DNA of 64,000 nucleotides, from the NCBI RefSeq assembly GCF_964019385.1, contig NC_088645.1, forward strand, positions 40,311,988-40,375,987, read 5' to 3'. Below, one piece after another: positions 26,463 through 35,370 of the stretch. The stretch's first letter is position 1. Each line of letters starts with the position of its first letter. Made by a program: the position numbers and the translations under genes. The DNA is from Sycon ciliatum (lineage: Eukaryota > Porifera > Calcarea > Leucosolenida > Sycettidae). The notes beneath the pieces are model-generated. The model had not been told where the DNA came from. It saw nothing but the letters and a program-made list of their open reading frames with translations, and ran no database searches.

Positions 26463-27477
26463 TTCATGTGTAAGACCTCGCCTATATGTAAGACTTGCAG
26501 CGTGGAATGATTCGAATACATTCCCCATATCTTAAATGGTGAAATGATTGAAATCGACGCATTGCATCTTTAGATTGGCGGTGTGGATACTGCAGGTTTC
26601 TGTGTGATAAAGAGCTCCGTGAAGTTTGAGCTTTATCAAGAGCCTTCGGTTCTCATCTTGTTTATCGGAATGGTAACAGATGTTTTTGGGATCCATTGAT
26701 GATGATGCTCAAACACGGCTAACTTATCTGTTTTCATTCCTGCATTGTGCATAACATCTAGCTGCAAGAATTGAACATCAAAGCTCGGCACAGAGAGCGC
26801 AGACGCATGTCACCAAGAAGTAGCAGCTTGAGCGACTTGGCTGCAGGTGGCGGGGCCTTGACGGGGAAAAATGCAGAGGTAATGTCTCTCTTTCTTTAGG
26901 GTTGACAACAATCTCTCTGTCTCTGCACACTTGTATGCAACCAAACTGGGGGGGGGGGGGGGGTTGTAATTACAGGGTACCTGGGGCAAAATGATGTGTA
27001 CTCAATGCCATTGTGCTCGCATCATGTCTGACGTCCCTGCTCTTTTTTCCCCCGTCTTCCCTCCAGAGCCGGCTGTCTGAAGCCATGCCTCATCCGGGAA
27101 GCGACAGGTTGGCGAAACCAAGCAAACGTCGTGGCCATGGCGACGACACTCCAGCAGCAAGCAAGAATGGGTCTGTCCTGGTGTGGGATGTGAAGCAACA
27201 GAGACCTCGTCTTTTCGTGAACGAAGTGGAACAAGCTGTCGGGAGTGAGCGCCTTCAAAGCTTTCTGTTCCAAGGCTCGGTTCCCCTTCGCATCCTGGAT
27301 CGCCACGGTAACCTTCGAGAGGGTGACATGGATCAGATAGTTCAGTTCATAATGAGCTGGCTGGCCGCGGAGAAGGCTGCGGTCTGCGGGCGCAAGATCA
27401 AGCAAGTCCACCTCAGCATCCCGGAGAAAGAGCCCTGGTCGAAAATCGCCGAGAGGCTGTTTGAAAGTAAAGAGTGA
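2619..27477 (+). CDS. Large RCC1-repeat protein with repetitive C-terminal region (5' end not found)
   Basis: Exons read from splice sites and frame: 2619-2759, 3919-4028, 4560-4687, 6466-6547, 8402-8469, 8815-8852, 9433-9562, 13871-13992, 14165-14216, 14714-19776, 19980-20090, 20693-20821, 23096-23227, 23925-24053, 24234-24362, 24743-24871, 26023-26157, 26762-26878, 27067-27477 (TGA). All have AG acceptors and GT donors, and the phases join to an open frame of 7356 nt. The first nine exons give RCC1 blades, each with an H-x3-L-type core (for example QHTVLVT, QHTVFLT, NHTMAID, NHCLALS, NHIAVLS) followed by a G-x-(I/V)-(Y/F)-x-x-G strand. About five to six blades are visible. A seven-bladed propeller is usual, so at least one 5' exon is missing, possibly upstream of the window. 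RCC1 propellers act in protein-protein contacts or as GTPase exchange factors. NEK8/NEK9-like kinases also carry them, but no kinase domain is seen here. The orthologue is not recognised. Confidence 0.85.
2774..3005. mobile_element. Small inverted-repeat element
   Basis: Inverted ends (TAGCAGGAAA on the left, complement on the right) extend about 35 bp with mismatches, with TA on both sides. It starts 14 nt after the donor of RCC1 exon 2619-2759. Confidence 0.55.
3203..3320 (+). repeat. 16-bp tandem repeat
   Basis: The unit GGGCCAAAATTTGAAT repeats about seven times with a few changes (GGAATTTG in the first units). Because 16 is not a multiple of three, all frames run through different phases; the apparent minus-strand proteins here are incidental. 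Confidence 0.85.
4254..4418. mobile_element. Short CAG-ended MITE
   Basis: The left end is CAGTAAGCGACC and the right end is the complement with about 12 extra bases. TA lies on the left and TG on the right. The interior has repeated GACCACC and TAACGACC motifs. Intronic. Confidence 0.5.
4827..6309. mobile_element. Inverted-repeat DNA element with 3-bp TTA duplication (Harbinger-like, non-autonomous)
   Basis: The ends are inverted copies of about 45 bp, starting GGGGCCATCCGTAATT on the left (4827) and its complement on the right (to 6309). TTA flanks both sides (4824-4826 and 6310-6312). A 3-bp TTA/TWA target duplication and G-rich ends fit PIF/Harbinger-type elements. No transposase frame is visible. 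It lies in the RCC1-gene intron 4688-6465 and contains a nested MITE at 5031-5384. Confidence 0.75.
5031..5384 (+). mobile_element. TA-flanked MITE, family A, copy 1 (nested)
   Basis: Terminal inverted repeats begin CCGTACTGGCAATATATG, and TA lies on both sides (5029-5030, 5385-5386). The element is 354 bp and non-coding, although several stop-free frames run through it. It is inserted inside the larger TTA-flanked element and so is younger than it. Confidence 0.75.
6569..6739 (+). mobile_element. TA-flanked MITE, family B, copy 1 (pogo/mariner-like ends)
   Basis: The ends are CAGCCAACTTTGCGTACAAC and an inverted partner finishing AAGTTGGCTG, with TA outside both. CAG-started ends with a nearby AACGAC resemble pogo/Tigger-type elements. 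It is 171 bp, too short to code a transposase, and lies in an RCC1-gene intron. Confidence 0.7.
7020..7277 (+). repeat. (CA)n microsatellite, 258 bp, interrupted
   Basis: A CA run with CG and TG interruptions, directly before the MITE at 7292. It is the only long CA-strand tract noted inside the RCC1 gene. The His/Thr and Cys/Val frames across it are artefacts. Confidence 0.95.
7292..7917 (-). mobile_element. TA-flanked MITE, family A, copy 2 (inverted)
   Basis: This copy has the same ends as the one at 5031-5384 and is flanked by TA at 7290-7291 and 7918-7919. It lies in the opposite orientation and has an extra central segment of about 270 bp. It sits in the RCC1-gene intron 6548-8401, so the two copies face each other across exon 6466-6547. 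Confidence 0.75.
9172..9240 (+). repeat. Dispersed repeat, also at 24957-25030
   Basis: AACTCGGATGTTGAGCCA and the following AAAGGACA...ACGAGT...AGTAAC blocks recur at 24957-25030 with small changes. Family unknown; both copies are in RCC1-gene introns. Confidence 0.5.
9762..10046. mobile_element. hAT-like MITE
   Basis: The ends share CAGGGGCGTCGG as an inverted repeat. The flanks GCATGTA and GCATATA are near-identical and could be a target duplication. CAGGGG ends and a duplication of about 8 bp are typical of hAT elements. Non-coding and intronic. Confidence 0.5.
10167..10486. mobile_element. Inverted-repeat MITE with GGGCGCGTTCGAATTGTC ends
   Basis: The left end GGGCGCGTTCGAATTGTC has a matching complement at 10470-10486. 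The interior contains a second inverted pair around CGAGGAGTTTCG. No clear target duplication. Intronic. Confidence 0.55.
11845..12237 (+). repeat. Tandem repeat of about 132 bp, three units
   Basis: Units begin GATCATATCCAGATT at 11845, 11979 and 12111, with nearly identical bodies containing CTTAAGAATTCACCCTCG and GAGCTTGCCAGCCATGATG. A weaker relative lies at about 12400. It lies in the large RCC1-gene intron 9563-13870. Confidence 0.85.
13681..13834 (+). repeat. (TG)n-rich tract before an RCC1 exon
   Basis: A TG tract with ACATGG and ACGTG interruptions. It ends 36 nt before exon 13871-13992. Confidence 0.9.
14714..19776 (+). CDS. Giant 5.06-kb internal exon of the RCC1 gene, coding a low-complexity repeat region
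   Basis: The exon is 5063 nt, enters in phase 1 from the exon ending at 14216, and leaves in phase 0 at a GTCAGT donor. It codes about 1688 residues rich in S, T, P, A and R. Three tandem protein repeats are visible. Four units of 48-49 residues centre on SDTDL (16111, 16255, 16402, 16549) with a following EDLSS. Six units of 29 residues centre on DVRRHRSKAAS (16846, 16933, 17020, 17107, 17194, 17284). Pro/Thr units with TTPHHQ lie at about 17740-18030. An RVRF tetrapeptide at 16624-16635 fits the RVxF PP1-docking consensus. A segment at 17310-17740 is less repetitive and may fold (contains LPGWRQRL and RILFPYHDF). A GAT run at 19621-19675 codes an Asp-rich patch. The frame runs on past the donor to 19866, so retention of this intron would end the protein early. 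Confidence 0.8.
21733..22166. mobile_element. TA-flanked MITE with GGGAGGTTTCGC ends
   Basis: Inverted ends of about 35 bp start GGGAGGTTTCGCTCTACG and are flanked by TA (21731-21732, 22167-22168). Length 434 bp. It lies in the RCC1-gene intron 20822-23095. Confidence 0.7.
22758..22935. mobile_element. Short inverted-repeat element
   Basis: The arms at 22758-22784 and 22910-22935 are complementary around GACCAAGGAACTA. The inner part resembles 58460-58560 (shared TACGCTATA and CACTAACACCACCA), so it belongs to a dispersed family. Confidence 0.5.
23096..26878 (+). CDS. Array of small phase-0 exons in the RCC1 gene, each starting with an x-E-L motif
   Basis: Six consecutive exons, 23096-23227, 23925-24053, 24234-24362, 24743-24871, 26023-26157 and 26762-26878, are 132, 129, 129, 129, 135 and 117 nt. 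All begin and end in phase 0. Their products start INELT, MKELA, LRELT, LDELS, ISELS and LQELN. The second and third share 20 of 43 residues, including QQAL-x-ELD and GKH-x-TD. The exon before them (20693-20821) is also 129 nt in phase 0 but lacks the motif. I infer growth by tandem exon duplication. Because each exon is a multiple of three, single exons could be skipped without a frameshift. Function is unknown; the residues are basic and Ser-rich and probably mostly unstructured. Confidence 0.75.
23327..23403 (+). repeat. Perfect 77-nt palindrome (38-bp arms, 1-nt centre)
   Basis: Arm 23327-23364 starts ACAGAACAGAACAACAAGG. It is followed by T at 23365 and by its exact complement, 23366-23403. 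No mismatch was found by eye. It lies in RCC1-gene intron 23228-23924, so the pre-mRNA would contain a long hairpin. Confidence 0.85.
24470..24715 (+). repeat. (TG)n-rich tract before an RCC1 exon
   Basis: A tract of about 245 bp, mostly TG with CG interruptions; the centre is a pure run of about 90 bp. It ends about 27 nt before exon 24743-24871. Confidence 0.9.
24957..25030 (+). repeat. Dispersed repeat, partner of 9172-9240
   Basis: This stretch shares GAACTCGGATGT, GAGCCA and AGAGTAAC blocks in the same order as 9172-9240. No coding sense is visible. Confidence 0.5.
25146..25525. mobile_element. TA-flanked MITE, CAGTAGAC ends
   Basis: Inverted ends start CAGTAGACTCATACGCCCAA on the left, with the complement ending CTACTG on the right and TA outside both (25144-25145, 25526-25527). 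Length 380 bp. A 140-codon minus-strand frame crosses it and is judged incidental. Confidence 0.7.
27067..27477 (+). CDS. Terminal exon of the RCC1 gene
   Basis: This exon follows a CTCCAG acceptor in phase 0 and ends with TGA at 27475-27477. It codes 136 residues. The first 45 or so are basic and polar. The rest has the alternating hydrophobic pattern of a folded domain, beginning near SVLVWDV and ending in PWSKIAERLFESKE. It contrasts with the repeat-rich sequence before it. I do not recognise a family. No AATAAA was seen in the 480 nt after the stop. Confidence 0.75.
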   Translation, partial: SRLSEAMPHPGSDRLAKPSKRRGHGDDTPAASKNGSVLVWDVKQQRPRLFVNEVEQAVGSERLQSFLFQGSVPLRILDRHGNLREGDMDQIVQFIMSWLAAEKAAVCGRKIKQVHLSIPEKEPWSKIAERLFESKE

Positions 27478-28129
27478 AGCCATTGAGGCCACCATGGCAC
27501 TGTTGGCTGTGCGTGGAAGGTGTTGTGGCTAGCACTACTTACTGTCTGTGTGGAAGATGTGTAGGCACTGATGGCGTGACGCAGCTAGCTGTGCGCGGGA
27601 AGTGTTGTGGCTACCACTACTCACTGTCTGCGTGGAAGATGTGTAGGAGTGGCTCATTGAACCAGTGCAAGCGCACGTCTTCATAGCGATGCTCGCACCC
27701 GTAACGGCCGTGTAACCATTACGACAGCAATGGATGATCGATTTGTCAGCTCGACAATATTGCCAGGTTGAAACTCCAGCACGATCAGATCGAAGCGTCG
27801 GTGAATTCACACTGTCCTGTTTGAGTCGCTGTGCCGTGTGCCTATGGCAATTATCAACTAATGAACATCACGGAAATCCAGTGAGACGGAGCGCGAAGCT
27901 CTACTTCGCGTATTGACATGCATGCCACAGCTATGCGCTGTATTTGTATTTGAGACTTGAGACGCGTGCGCGTGTACTTGATGTGTTGAGCCACACGGTG
28001 TTTTCCACCGTGGCTCGCGGCCTATGTCCTTGAGTGACAATGCTCTTTGAGTTGTTGATGGTGAGGCTGAGCGAGCATAGATTGATGTTTCATACTTGAT
28101 GTCCAGAACCTTGTCAGTATTGCCCTGAA

Positions 28130-29140
28130 AGCTCCAGCCGTATGCGAGCTGTGGATTGATAACTCCGGTCGTATACCACCATTGCCTTGATAATTCCAGT
28201 TGTATGCTCGCAGTTGTAACTCCAGCCGTACGCATGCAGTGGTAACTCCAGCCGTATGTTCTCAGTGGTAACTCCAGCCGTATGCCCACAGTGGTAGCTC
28301 CAGCCGTATGCACACAGTGGTAACTCCAGCCGTATGCGTGCAGTGGTATGCTTGCATTGGTCACTCGAACCCTATGCTGCTGCTGCCGTATGCTCGTGGT
28401 GGTCACTCCAGCCGTATGCACGCAATGGTAACTCCAGCCGTATGCTGGCAGTGATAACTCCAGCCGTATGCACGCAGTGGTACCTCCAGTCGTATGCACG
28501 CAGTGGTATGCTCGCATTGGTCACTCGAGCCCTATGCAGCTGCTGCCGTACGCAAGCAGTGGTCACTCCAGCCATATGCTCGGGGTGGTCACTCCACCCG
28601 TATGCAAGCAGTGGTCCCAGCCGTATGCTCGGGGTGGTCACTCCAGCCGTATGCAAGCAGTGGTCACTCCAGCCGTATGCTCGGGGTGGTCACTCCAGCC
28701 GTACGCTCGGGGTGGTCATTCCAGCCGTATGCTCGGGGTGGTCACTCCAGCCGTATGCAAGCAGTGGTCACTCCAGCCGTATGCTCTCAGTGGTCACTCC
28801 AGCCGTATACAAGCAGTGGTCCCAGCCGTATGCTCGGGGTGGTCACTCCAGCCGTATGCAAGCAGTGGTAACTTCAGCCGTATGCTCGCAATGGTAACTC
28901 CTGCCGTATGCGAGCAGTGGATTGATAACTATTGCCATATGCGGACAGTGGATTGACAACTATTGCCAAATGCGGGCAGTGGATTGATTAGTCTAGCTGT
29001 ATTCGAACAGCACATTGATAACTCCAGCCGTATGCAGGCAGTGAAGTGATAACTCCAGGCGTATGCGGGCAGGGAAGTGATAACTCCAGGCGTATGCGAG
29101 CCATGCCTAGTAACTACAGCCGCATGCAGAAAGTGCGTCT
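28130..29140 (+). repeat. 26-bp minisatellite, about 38 units
   Basis: The unit is of the form GCCGTATGCNNGCAGTGGTN plus ACTCCA. Two main variants (AAGCAGTGG and TCGGGGTGG) alternate in places. Units at both edges are more diverged. Because 26 is not a multiple of three, the long stop-free frames across it are repeats of 26 residues and not taken as genes. It starts about 650 bp after the RCC1-gene stop. Confidence 0.85.
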
Positions 29141-29924
29141 AAAACTAGAGCCATATACATGCCAGTCATTGAGAACTACAGGCATATTCAAGCAGTGCAT
29201 TCGTGTTTCCGTGCATTTAATGCTTAGTGTATATACTACTTACAAACATAATAATTATTATGATGATTTTAGCCGTTTATCTGATACATTGATGATTAGC
29301 AAACCAGCCGTATGCAGACATTTAAAAACACGAAAGCTATCCATCTGCAAGCAATGCTGTCAGCTACGTTCGCATTGAGTATACGACTGACTACGTCGGT
29401 GTTATCACTGTGTGTCAGCACACAAGACCCAAAGAACTCTTCGTGCTACCGTGACCCGTAAGGTGATCAACCGGATCTGGTCGTTCACAATGCGCTGTAG
29501 GTGCTCAAGATCACAATATTTAGGAATACCCCTTACAAAACAAGATGGTGCTGGACAGTTTGAGCACAGTAGTACACCATAGCTGTGCTGGTGCGCCCCA
29601 GGCAGTGTAGTCTTGACATACTTGCTCCTCTAAAAGCAGCCGGTCCGGCTGGTTCGGTTTTGGCCCGACCACTTTTTTTTAAACACAATGCCAAAAAGTG
29701 CCCAGAATGCAAGATTGCACCCTAATCTCCAAAAATTCCCGGTGGACAACCCCTGGAACCCCTGTCTTGCCGGACCACCTCCAACAGTGGTGCAGGTGCT
29801 ATGCGCCTGTTCAGTATTATGCAGAGGGCGCTGCACAATCATGATCATTACATTTTTATGCTTTCCATATCAGATTTATTTTCTCCGTCTTCTAACTGTC
29901 CTATGTGCTATGCACTTGCACCAC

Positions 29925-30025
<101 letters not shown>

Positions 30026-30234
30026 AGGGGAAGGTACAAGTGTGAGTCGATTCACAAGCTCCACTCGGGTAGTCGTGGACCACAAGACGGTACGTATCTT
30101 GTACGTAAGGAAACAAAGCCGCTTGACCAAGCTTATTTCCTTGGCAGGATTTAGTGGCAACAACGCGTAGAGGGATGTTACTACTGAACTGTCAGCACAA
30201 CTTCTGTACGCTACACAGCACATACCTCCGCCCA

Positions 30235-30382
<148 letters not shown>

Positions 30383-30574
30383 TCATACCCCCTCCCATTC
30401 AGGAAATTAATAACTTCTGTTTTCTTTCCTTTCATTTCATCTTCTTTTCCGTTCCTTCATACACATTAATTTTTTATACATTTTCATCATATTGTGAGAG
30501 CCGTGGGCCAATAGCCCCGGTGAGAAGGCAGTCTTTCCTGTTCATATGGTGAAGTAAAATAAAGAAACAACAAC

Positions 30575-30635
<61 letters not shown>
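30575..30635 (+). repeat. (CA)n microsatellite, 61 bp
   Basis: A pure run after an AAC-rich stretch. Confidence 0.95.
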
Positions 30636-30636
<1 letters not shown>

Positions 30637-31441
30637 AAGGCCGGAGGCCGCTTCCGCGGAGCGGCCAAAGGGCCATCTTTAAGGGGAGGGGGGGTCTGGG
30701 GGTCCTCCCCCATAATGTTTTTTGCAATTTACACGACAAATCCTGTACTCTGGGCGACTCCCTGTACAAAATCATACATCGAATCTTTTTCTCCCCGGTT
30801 TTGGACGTCCCACGTGGACCGACTTTTTGGGAAGTTGCTACGGCCATGGCCGGACCGGCCGGACCAGTGGCGCCGGCCCTGCACACACAGACACACACGC
30901 ACACACACCATTAGTTTTATTGTCGCGGACAGTGAAATCCGCTGAGAAGTCAAGCGGCCACGCGGTGCTGGCCTTGCAGCCACAATTGTGAATGTAAAAA
31001 AGAAGCAGTAAAGTTCACATTTTCGCGTTACCACCGGCTATTGAAGAACACAACCAGCTTAGCTTAGGAAGTTTGGCTTGTGTCAGGCCACCACCATGCC
31101 TAGTATACCAAGGTGGCAGATGCAGCAGCACCTTGCGGCGAGGGTGAGGTGGTAAGTCTCACAACCTCGCAGTCACTGAGTGCATGTACGCGCTGTAAAG
31201 CGGTAAGGGCTCCGGCCCCCGGTCATCCCATCGCAATTCAATGTCATGCCATGTACAACTCGTATACGCCCGTTGCAAGAGGAGCAAGCAAATCTGAAAA
31301 TGCCATGGACACACCCACCCACTGCAGATTTTCTCTTATAGCAACGGCAGCGGACAAGGTGTGAATGGAACAGATGAAGACTAGCGCCAGACAACTGCCT
31401 ACATAGAGCTGGTGAAGATAATGCGAATCGACACTCGCCCA

Positions 31442-31476
<35 letters not shown>

Positions 31477-32631
31477 TGTACTTATTGCTCACTGCCAAAA
31501 CTGGCCACGCGGGTCTCCCCGGGAGAGGGGAGAGAGAGTCTGAGACTCATACACACACACACCCACCACACACACCCAACAGACACATGGCTAGGCCAGA
31601 GCAAGTACATGACTACTAGTCGCAAGCCAATGACATCATTCTATTGATTAGGAGAGCAATAGGGAACTTGAGTTGCTAGCACTCGCATTACCACATTGAC
31701 AAGAGCCAAGCTGCTGCCATGTACGAAGTAACGGACAGCAACATCGCACACCAACACATTCATGTAGTCATGTACCACGCACAGCCGTCGCAAGAGAAAC
31801 GCCAGAATCTGCAAAGTGCACCGGGTGCAAAGCAACTGATTTTCTTTTAGAGCAACGCCAGCGAACACATCCACAGGCACGCACAGACACGGACGGCGGT
31901 GGGCTGACAAGGCGGAAATAGAGAATTTTGTCACGAATAAAGAGTTTCATATGGGGAAATAAAATATTCACAAAAATCCAGAAAATTCCAAAAAAAGCTG
32001 CTGCACCGCAAAGCCGAGATAAGAAAAAAAAGATTACCTTTCCGGACAAGTAAATAAAGAAATTCCTGTAATCTTGTGGGAAAGAGCATCCAGCCTTATA
32101 CACAAGATGTCATGCTCGGCCGCAGAAAGCGAGCATTCTGATTTTTAAAAGGGAAAATATAGTGCTCATAGCGGTTATCAAATATTGGAATAATCATGTT
32201 GGATAGTGGGGCAAGAGTACTGTACTTGCACTAGTGAGTACGACACTGTACGCACATTCTTAGGCAGATATCGCTAGTGATACACAACAAGGATAGGGTG
32301 AAAAGTTCATTCTTAGCAAAGATTCGAAGCATTGTTCTCTGAAAGCACGAGTGACAACAGCGAATGACGCAAGACGGGAAAACTGGCCCGACGTACAAGT
32401 AATCATGAACACACGCACACACACACACACACATGCAGACATACGTGCACACACACGCACACACACACACACATACACACACATCTACGCAGAGTCCAGC
32501 TGAGGGCGAACTCACAGCTAGACCGATAGAGTGAGCGCTCACACACACGCACGCACGCACACACACACATGAACGCAAACGCACAGAACAATCCAAAGCG
32601 GAGAGCACTGATTCACAGCTGACCTTTATAG

Positions 32632-33999
32632 TTAGGTCTCGGCCAAGTCATCTTGCACGCCGGCGTCTACAGTGGAATCATCCATGGGCTCCTCCTCGAC
32701 ATTCTCTTTCGTTTCTTCTGCCTGTGGTTCTTCCGCATCTTCCTGGTGGGTGTCGTTGTCCGCTGCGGCACTTGCTTCGTCAGTGTCTTCTTTTTCTGCT
32801 GCAGATGTAGCCTCGGGACCATCGATAGAGTCAACTAGACCGGGAGCGTCGACTTTGGTCTCCGCGGCTGGCTGTGGCTTGCTCTTGCGCCCCCAGCCGC
32901 TGAAGAACGAGGTGAGCTTCGACGTTGCTGTCGTCGACTCACCCTCGCTCGTTGCCGCCTCGGGCTTCGACTCCGATTTCGCCTCGTTGGCCGTGTCTTC
33001 AGCGGCCTCAGCGCTGGCGGGTTCCTTCGCGGCGTCGCCTCCGGCAACTGTACGCTTACTGGATAGCCAGCCGGACATGGCGGTCAACAGACTGGCCGAC
33101 TGAGCCTCGCCCTGCTCTTGCTTGATGCTGTCCTCAGTGGCAGCCTCGACCTCCGGTTTCGTCGGTACCGGACTCATCATGACGAGCTGCGTCACAGCGG
33201 GGTCTTTGGTCGTGGCCTCCAGGGCCGCGGCGGTCGCGTCAAACGTGAGCGCGTTCTTGAGGGCGGCGGCCGACTGTATGTACTGGTTCATGCACGAGCA
33301 CAGCATCTGCGCCCGGTCCTGCTCGATCAGGTTGATGTCGCGCAGTACGCCGGGCAGTCCCACCATGAAGATTTCGTCGTGCTTCTCAGCCAGGTCCTTG
33401 ACGGCGCCCTCGTACGCTTGCTTCGACGGCGGCTCGCTGTCCGCATCGCCTTCAGAGTCGCCTGCGCCCGCGGTGGTGGCCTTGCCCGCTGCTGCCGACA
33501 CATCACTGTAGTATTTGCGCTTGGTGGCCGTGACGCGCTGATAGCCGGTGCGCGCCTCGGTCAGCAGGCGCTTCCCGGTGGCCGCGCGCTGCACCTCGTC
33601 CTTCAGTTTGTCGCGCACGAACTTCGTAATGGTTGGTGTCACCTTGGTCGTTACATGGCTAGCTAGGGTTTCGTGCTCGGCCGCCAGACGCTGTACCTCG
33701 TCCACCACTTTCACCCAGCAGTCCTGCAGGGAACCAATGTGTTCCAGCGAGGCCGGCTGTGACGGTTTCTCCGCGCCGCCGGCGAACATCAGTTTCGTTT
33801 GTCCCAGCAGGGTCTCCAGCCTGGCGTAACGTCCCTTGCATAGCTCCACCAGCTGCTTGGAATACGCCTGCTCGATTTTGGCTAGCTTTTCCCAGAAACC
33901 GGTCATCAAATCGCAAACGTCTCGGCCGTTCTCCAATTTCTCGGTTATGCCATTGAACTCAGCGGCATAGTTCTCAATGTCCGTGTTCGCGGAAGACAT
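32632..33999 (-). CDS. Intronless F-BAR domain protein
   Basis: The frame is 455 codons, starting at the ATG at 33997-33999 and ending at TAA 32632-32634. An in-frame upstream start (34053) would add 18 residues without similarity to the domain, so the inner ATG, directly before the FCH-like helix, is preferred. Residues 1 to about 275 are a long helical F-BAR domain: an FCH-like start (FNGITEKLENGRDV, then FWEKLAKIEQAYSKQL), then long helices ending near residue 275. F-BAR dimers bind and bend membranes at endocytic and actin sites. Residues 280-455 are acidic and Ala-rich and probably disordered. They hold two similar motifs, LTAMSGW (305-311) and LTSFFSGW (362-369). No SH3 or RhoGAP domain follows, unlike PACSIN, CIP4 or srGAP. 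The upstream region holds no obvious TATA box. No intron is needed, which is notable beside the intron-rich neighbour and fits either ancestral intron loss or retroposition. Confidence 0.85.
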   Translation of the reverse strand: MSSANTDIENYAAEFNGITEKLENGRDVCDLMTGFWEKLAKIEQAYSKQLVELCKGRYARLETLLGQTKLMFAGGAEKPSQPASLEHIGSLQDCWVKVVDEVQRLAAEHETLASHVTTKVTPTITKFVRDKLKDEVQRAATGKRLLTEARTGYQRVTATKRKYYSDVSAAAGKATTAGAGDSEGDADSEPPSKQAYEGAVKDLAEKHDEIFMVGLPGVLRDINLIEQDRAQMLCSCMNQYIQSAAALKNALTFDATAAALEATTKDPAVTQLVMMSPVPTKPEVEAATEDSIKQEQGEAQSASLLTAMSGWLSSKRTVAGGDAAKEPASAEAAEDTANEAKSESKPEAATSEGESTTATSKLTSFFSGWGRKSKPQPAAETKVDAPGLVDSIDGPEATSAAEKEDTDEASAAADNDTHQEDAEEPQAEETKENVEEEPMDDSTVDAGVQDDLAET

Positions 34000-35175
34000 G
34001 CTTACAGTTATCAAAGTAACTACTTTTCCTACACCACAAAGGACTGAGGACAAAACTTGCCGGCTACAAACTGTACACAGCCAAAGGCAAAGGACAGACC
34101 TACTACTTTACTTACATGAAATAGTCCTTCGAAAAATCACATTGAGAGACGATTACTAATCTTGTCTTTCTCAGCTCGTTTCAGCGCTTTGATTTCATGA
34201 CATCCGCAATAAAAAATATTTTATTTTTTCATTCATGAAAGGATCATGTGATGTCAGCATGGCAAGCTGTCTGGATCTGTCGACGGCGCTTCGGTGTCAC
34301 GACATGTCACAGCAAGACTAGCACATGATTGAGACAGTTCACCGACGACGCTTCGGTGTCGCGACGTGTCACAGCTACAATGTAGTTTAACCTTGGTAAA
34401 CCGGCCTCTTGTACGGGCAGAATTAAGTAACACAATGATACAATAAAAACAAGTACCAGTAGTTACATACATGGACCATACGAGAAAAAGCAATGATGAC
34501 GAGGCATAAACAAGTGTCTAGTGCTGTATGGCAGCTTCCGAGACAGCGAGTCGAGCGGATGACTCAGCCACCTCCGGGTGCGAATTCAGCCGTCGTGCAC
34601 CACGCAGGCAAGCCACGCCGCGGCACGGAGAAGGGCAAAGCTGAACCTGCAGCAGATCCATGCCATCACTGCAGAGTATGGCTCACCAGATTTGTCGGAG
34701 ACCATTGCAGCTATTCTCTTGAGGAGAGCGGCAGCAGCTCGACCAGTACCACCAGTTGCAGCGAAAACCACAGCTACAATGTAGTCATTTTTTTTTACTA
34801 TTGAACACTCACTGCATGATGAACTAAAATGAGGGGGAGAACTCGACACAATGGTACATATCCAGCAGGACGGAGTGGGTGGGACCTGTGAAGCTCAGCC
34901 GACCAAGGGTCTCGGCATCACAGCTGCACATCAGTGTCTGCTCCAGCGCCGGGTGAGCCGGGTAATCCACCCGGTTGGGCGGCGCTTGGACCTGGTTGAA
35001 AATATAGTACCCGGTTGGTACTTTACACTTTCGAACTTACTTTGAAATGACTGACTACATGGCTTGTACATGTATGTGTCACATACTTCTTCTTCTTCTT
35101 TCGTAATTTTCTAATTCCTGTCCTCTCTTTTCTAAATGCGGCTTATCCATTAGCCTTTATATCATTGTGCATACA

Positions 35176-35370
35176 TGTGTACCCGGCTCCGACCCGGTTG
35201 AAATGATTGCGCCAGGTACACGTGTACCCGGCTCCGACCCGGTTGAAATGATTGCGCCAGGTACACGTGTACCCGGCTCCGACCCGGTTGAAATGATTGC
35301 GCCAGGTACACGTGTACCCGGCTCCGACCCGGTTGAAATGATTGCGCCAGGTACACGTGTACCCGGCTGT
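35176..35370 (+). repeat. 45-bp minisatellite, four full units
   Basis: Units with ACCCGGCTCCGACCCGG begin at 35181, 35226, 35271 and 35316, and a partial one at 35361. Unit junctions form the palindrome GTACACGTGTAC. A diverged related stretch lies at 34940-35020. Confidence 0.85.

Noticed and set aside
28334-28956. Frames of 125-187 codons in the 26-bp minisatellite
   Set aside because: The unit lacks stops, so all frames stay open. The products are plain repeats without a plausible start or splice context.
33118-33666. 182-codon plus-strand frame over the F-BAR gene
   Set aside because: It is the complement of a GC-rich coding exon and has no domain sense.
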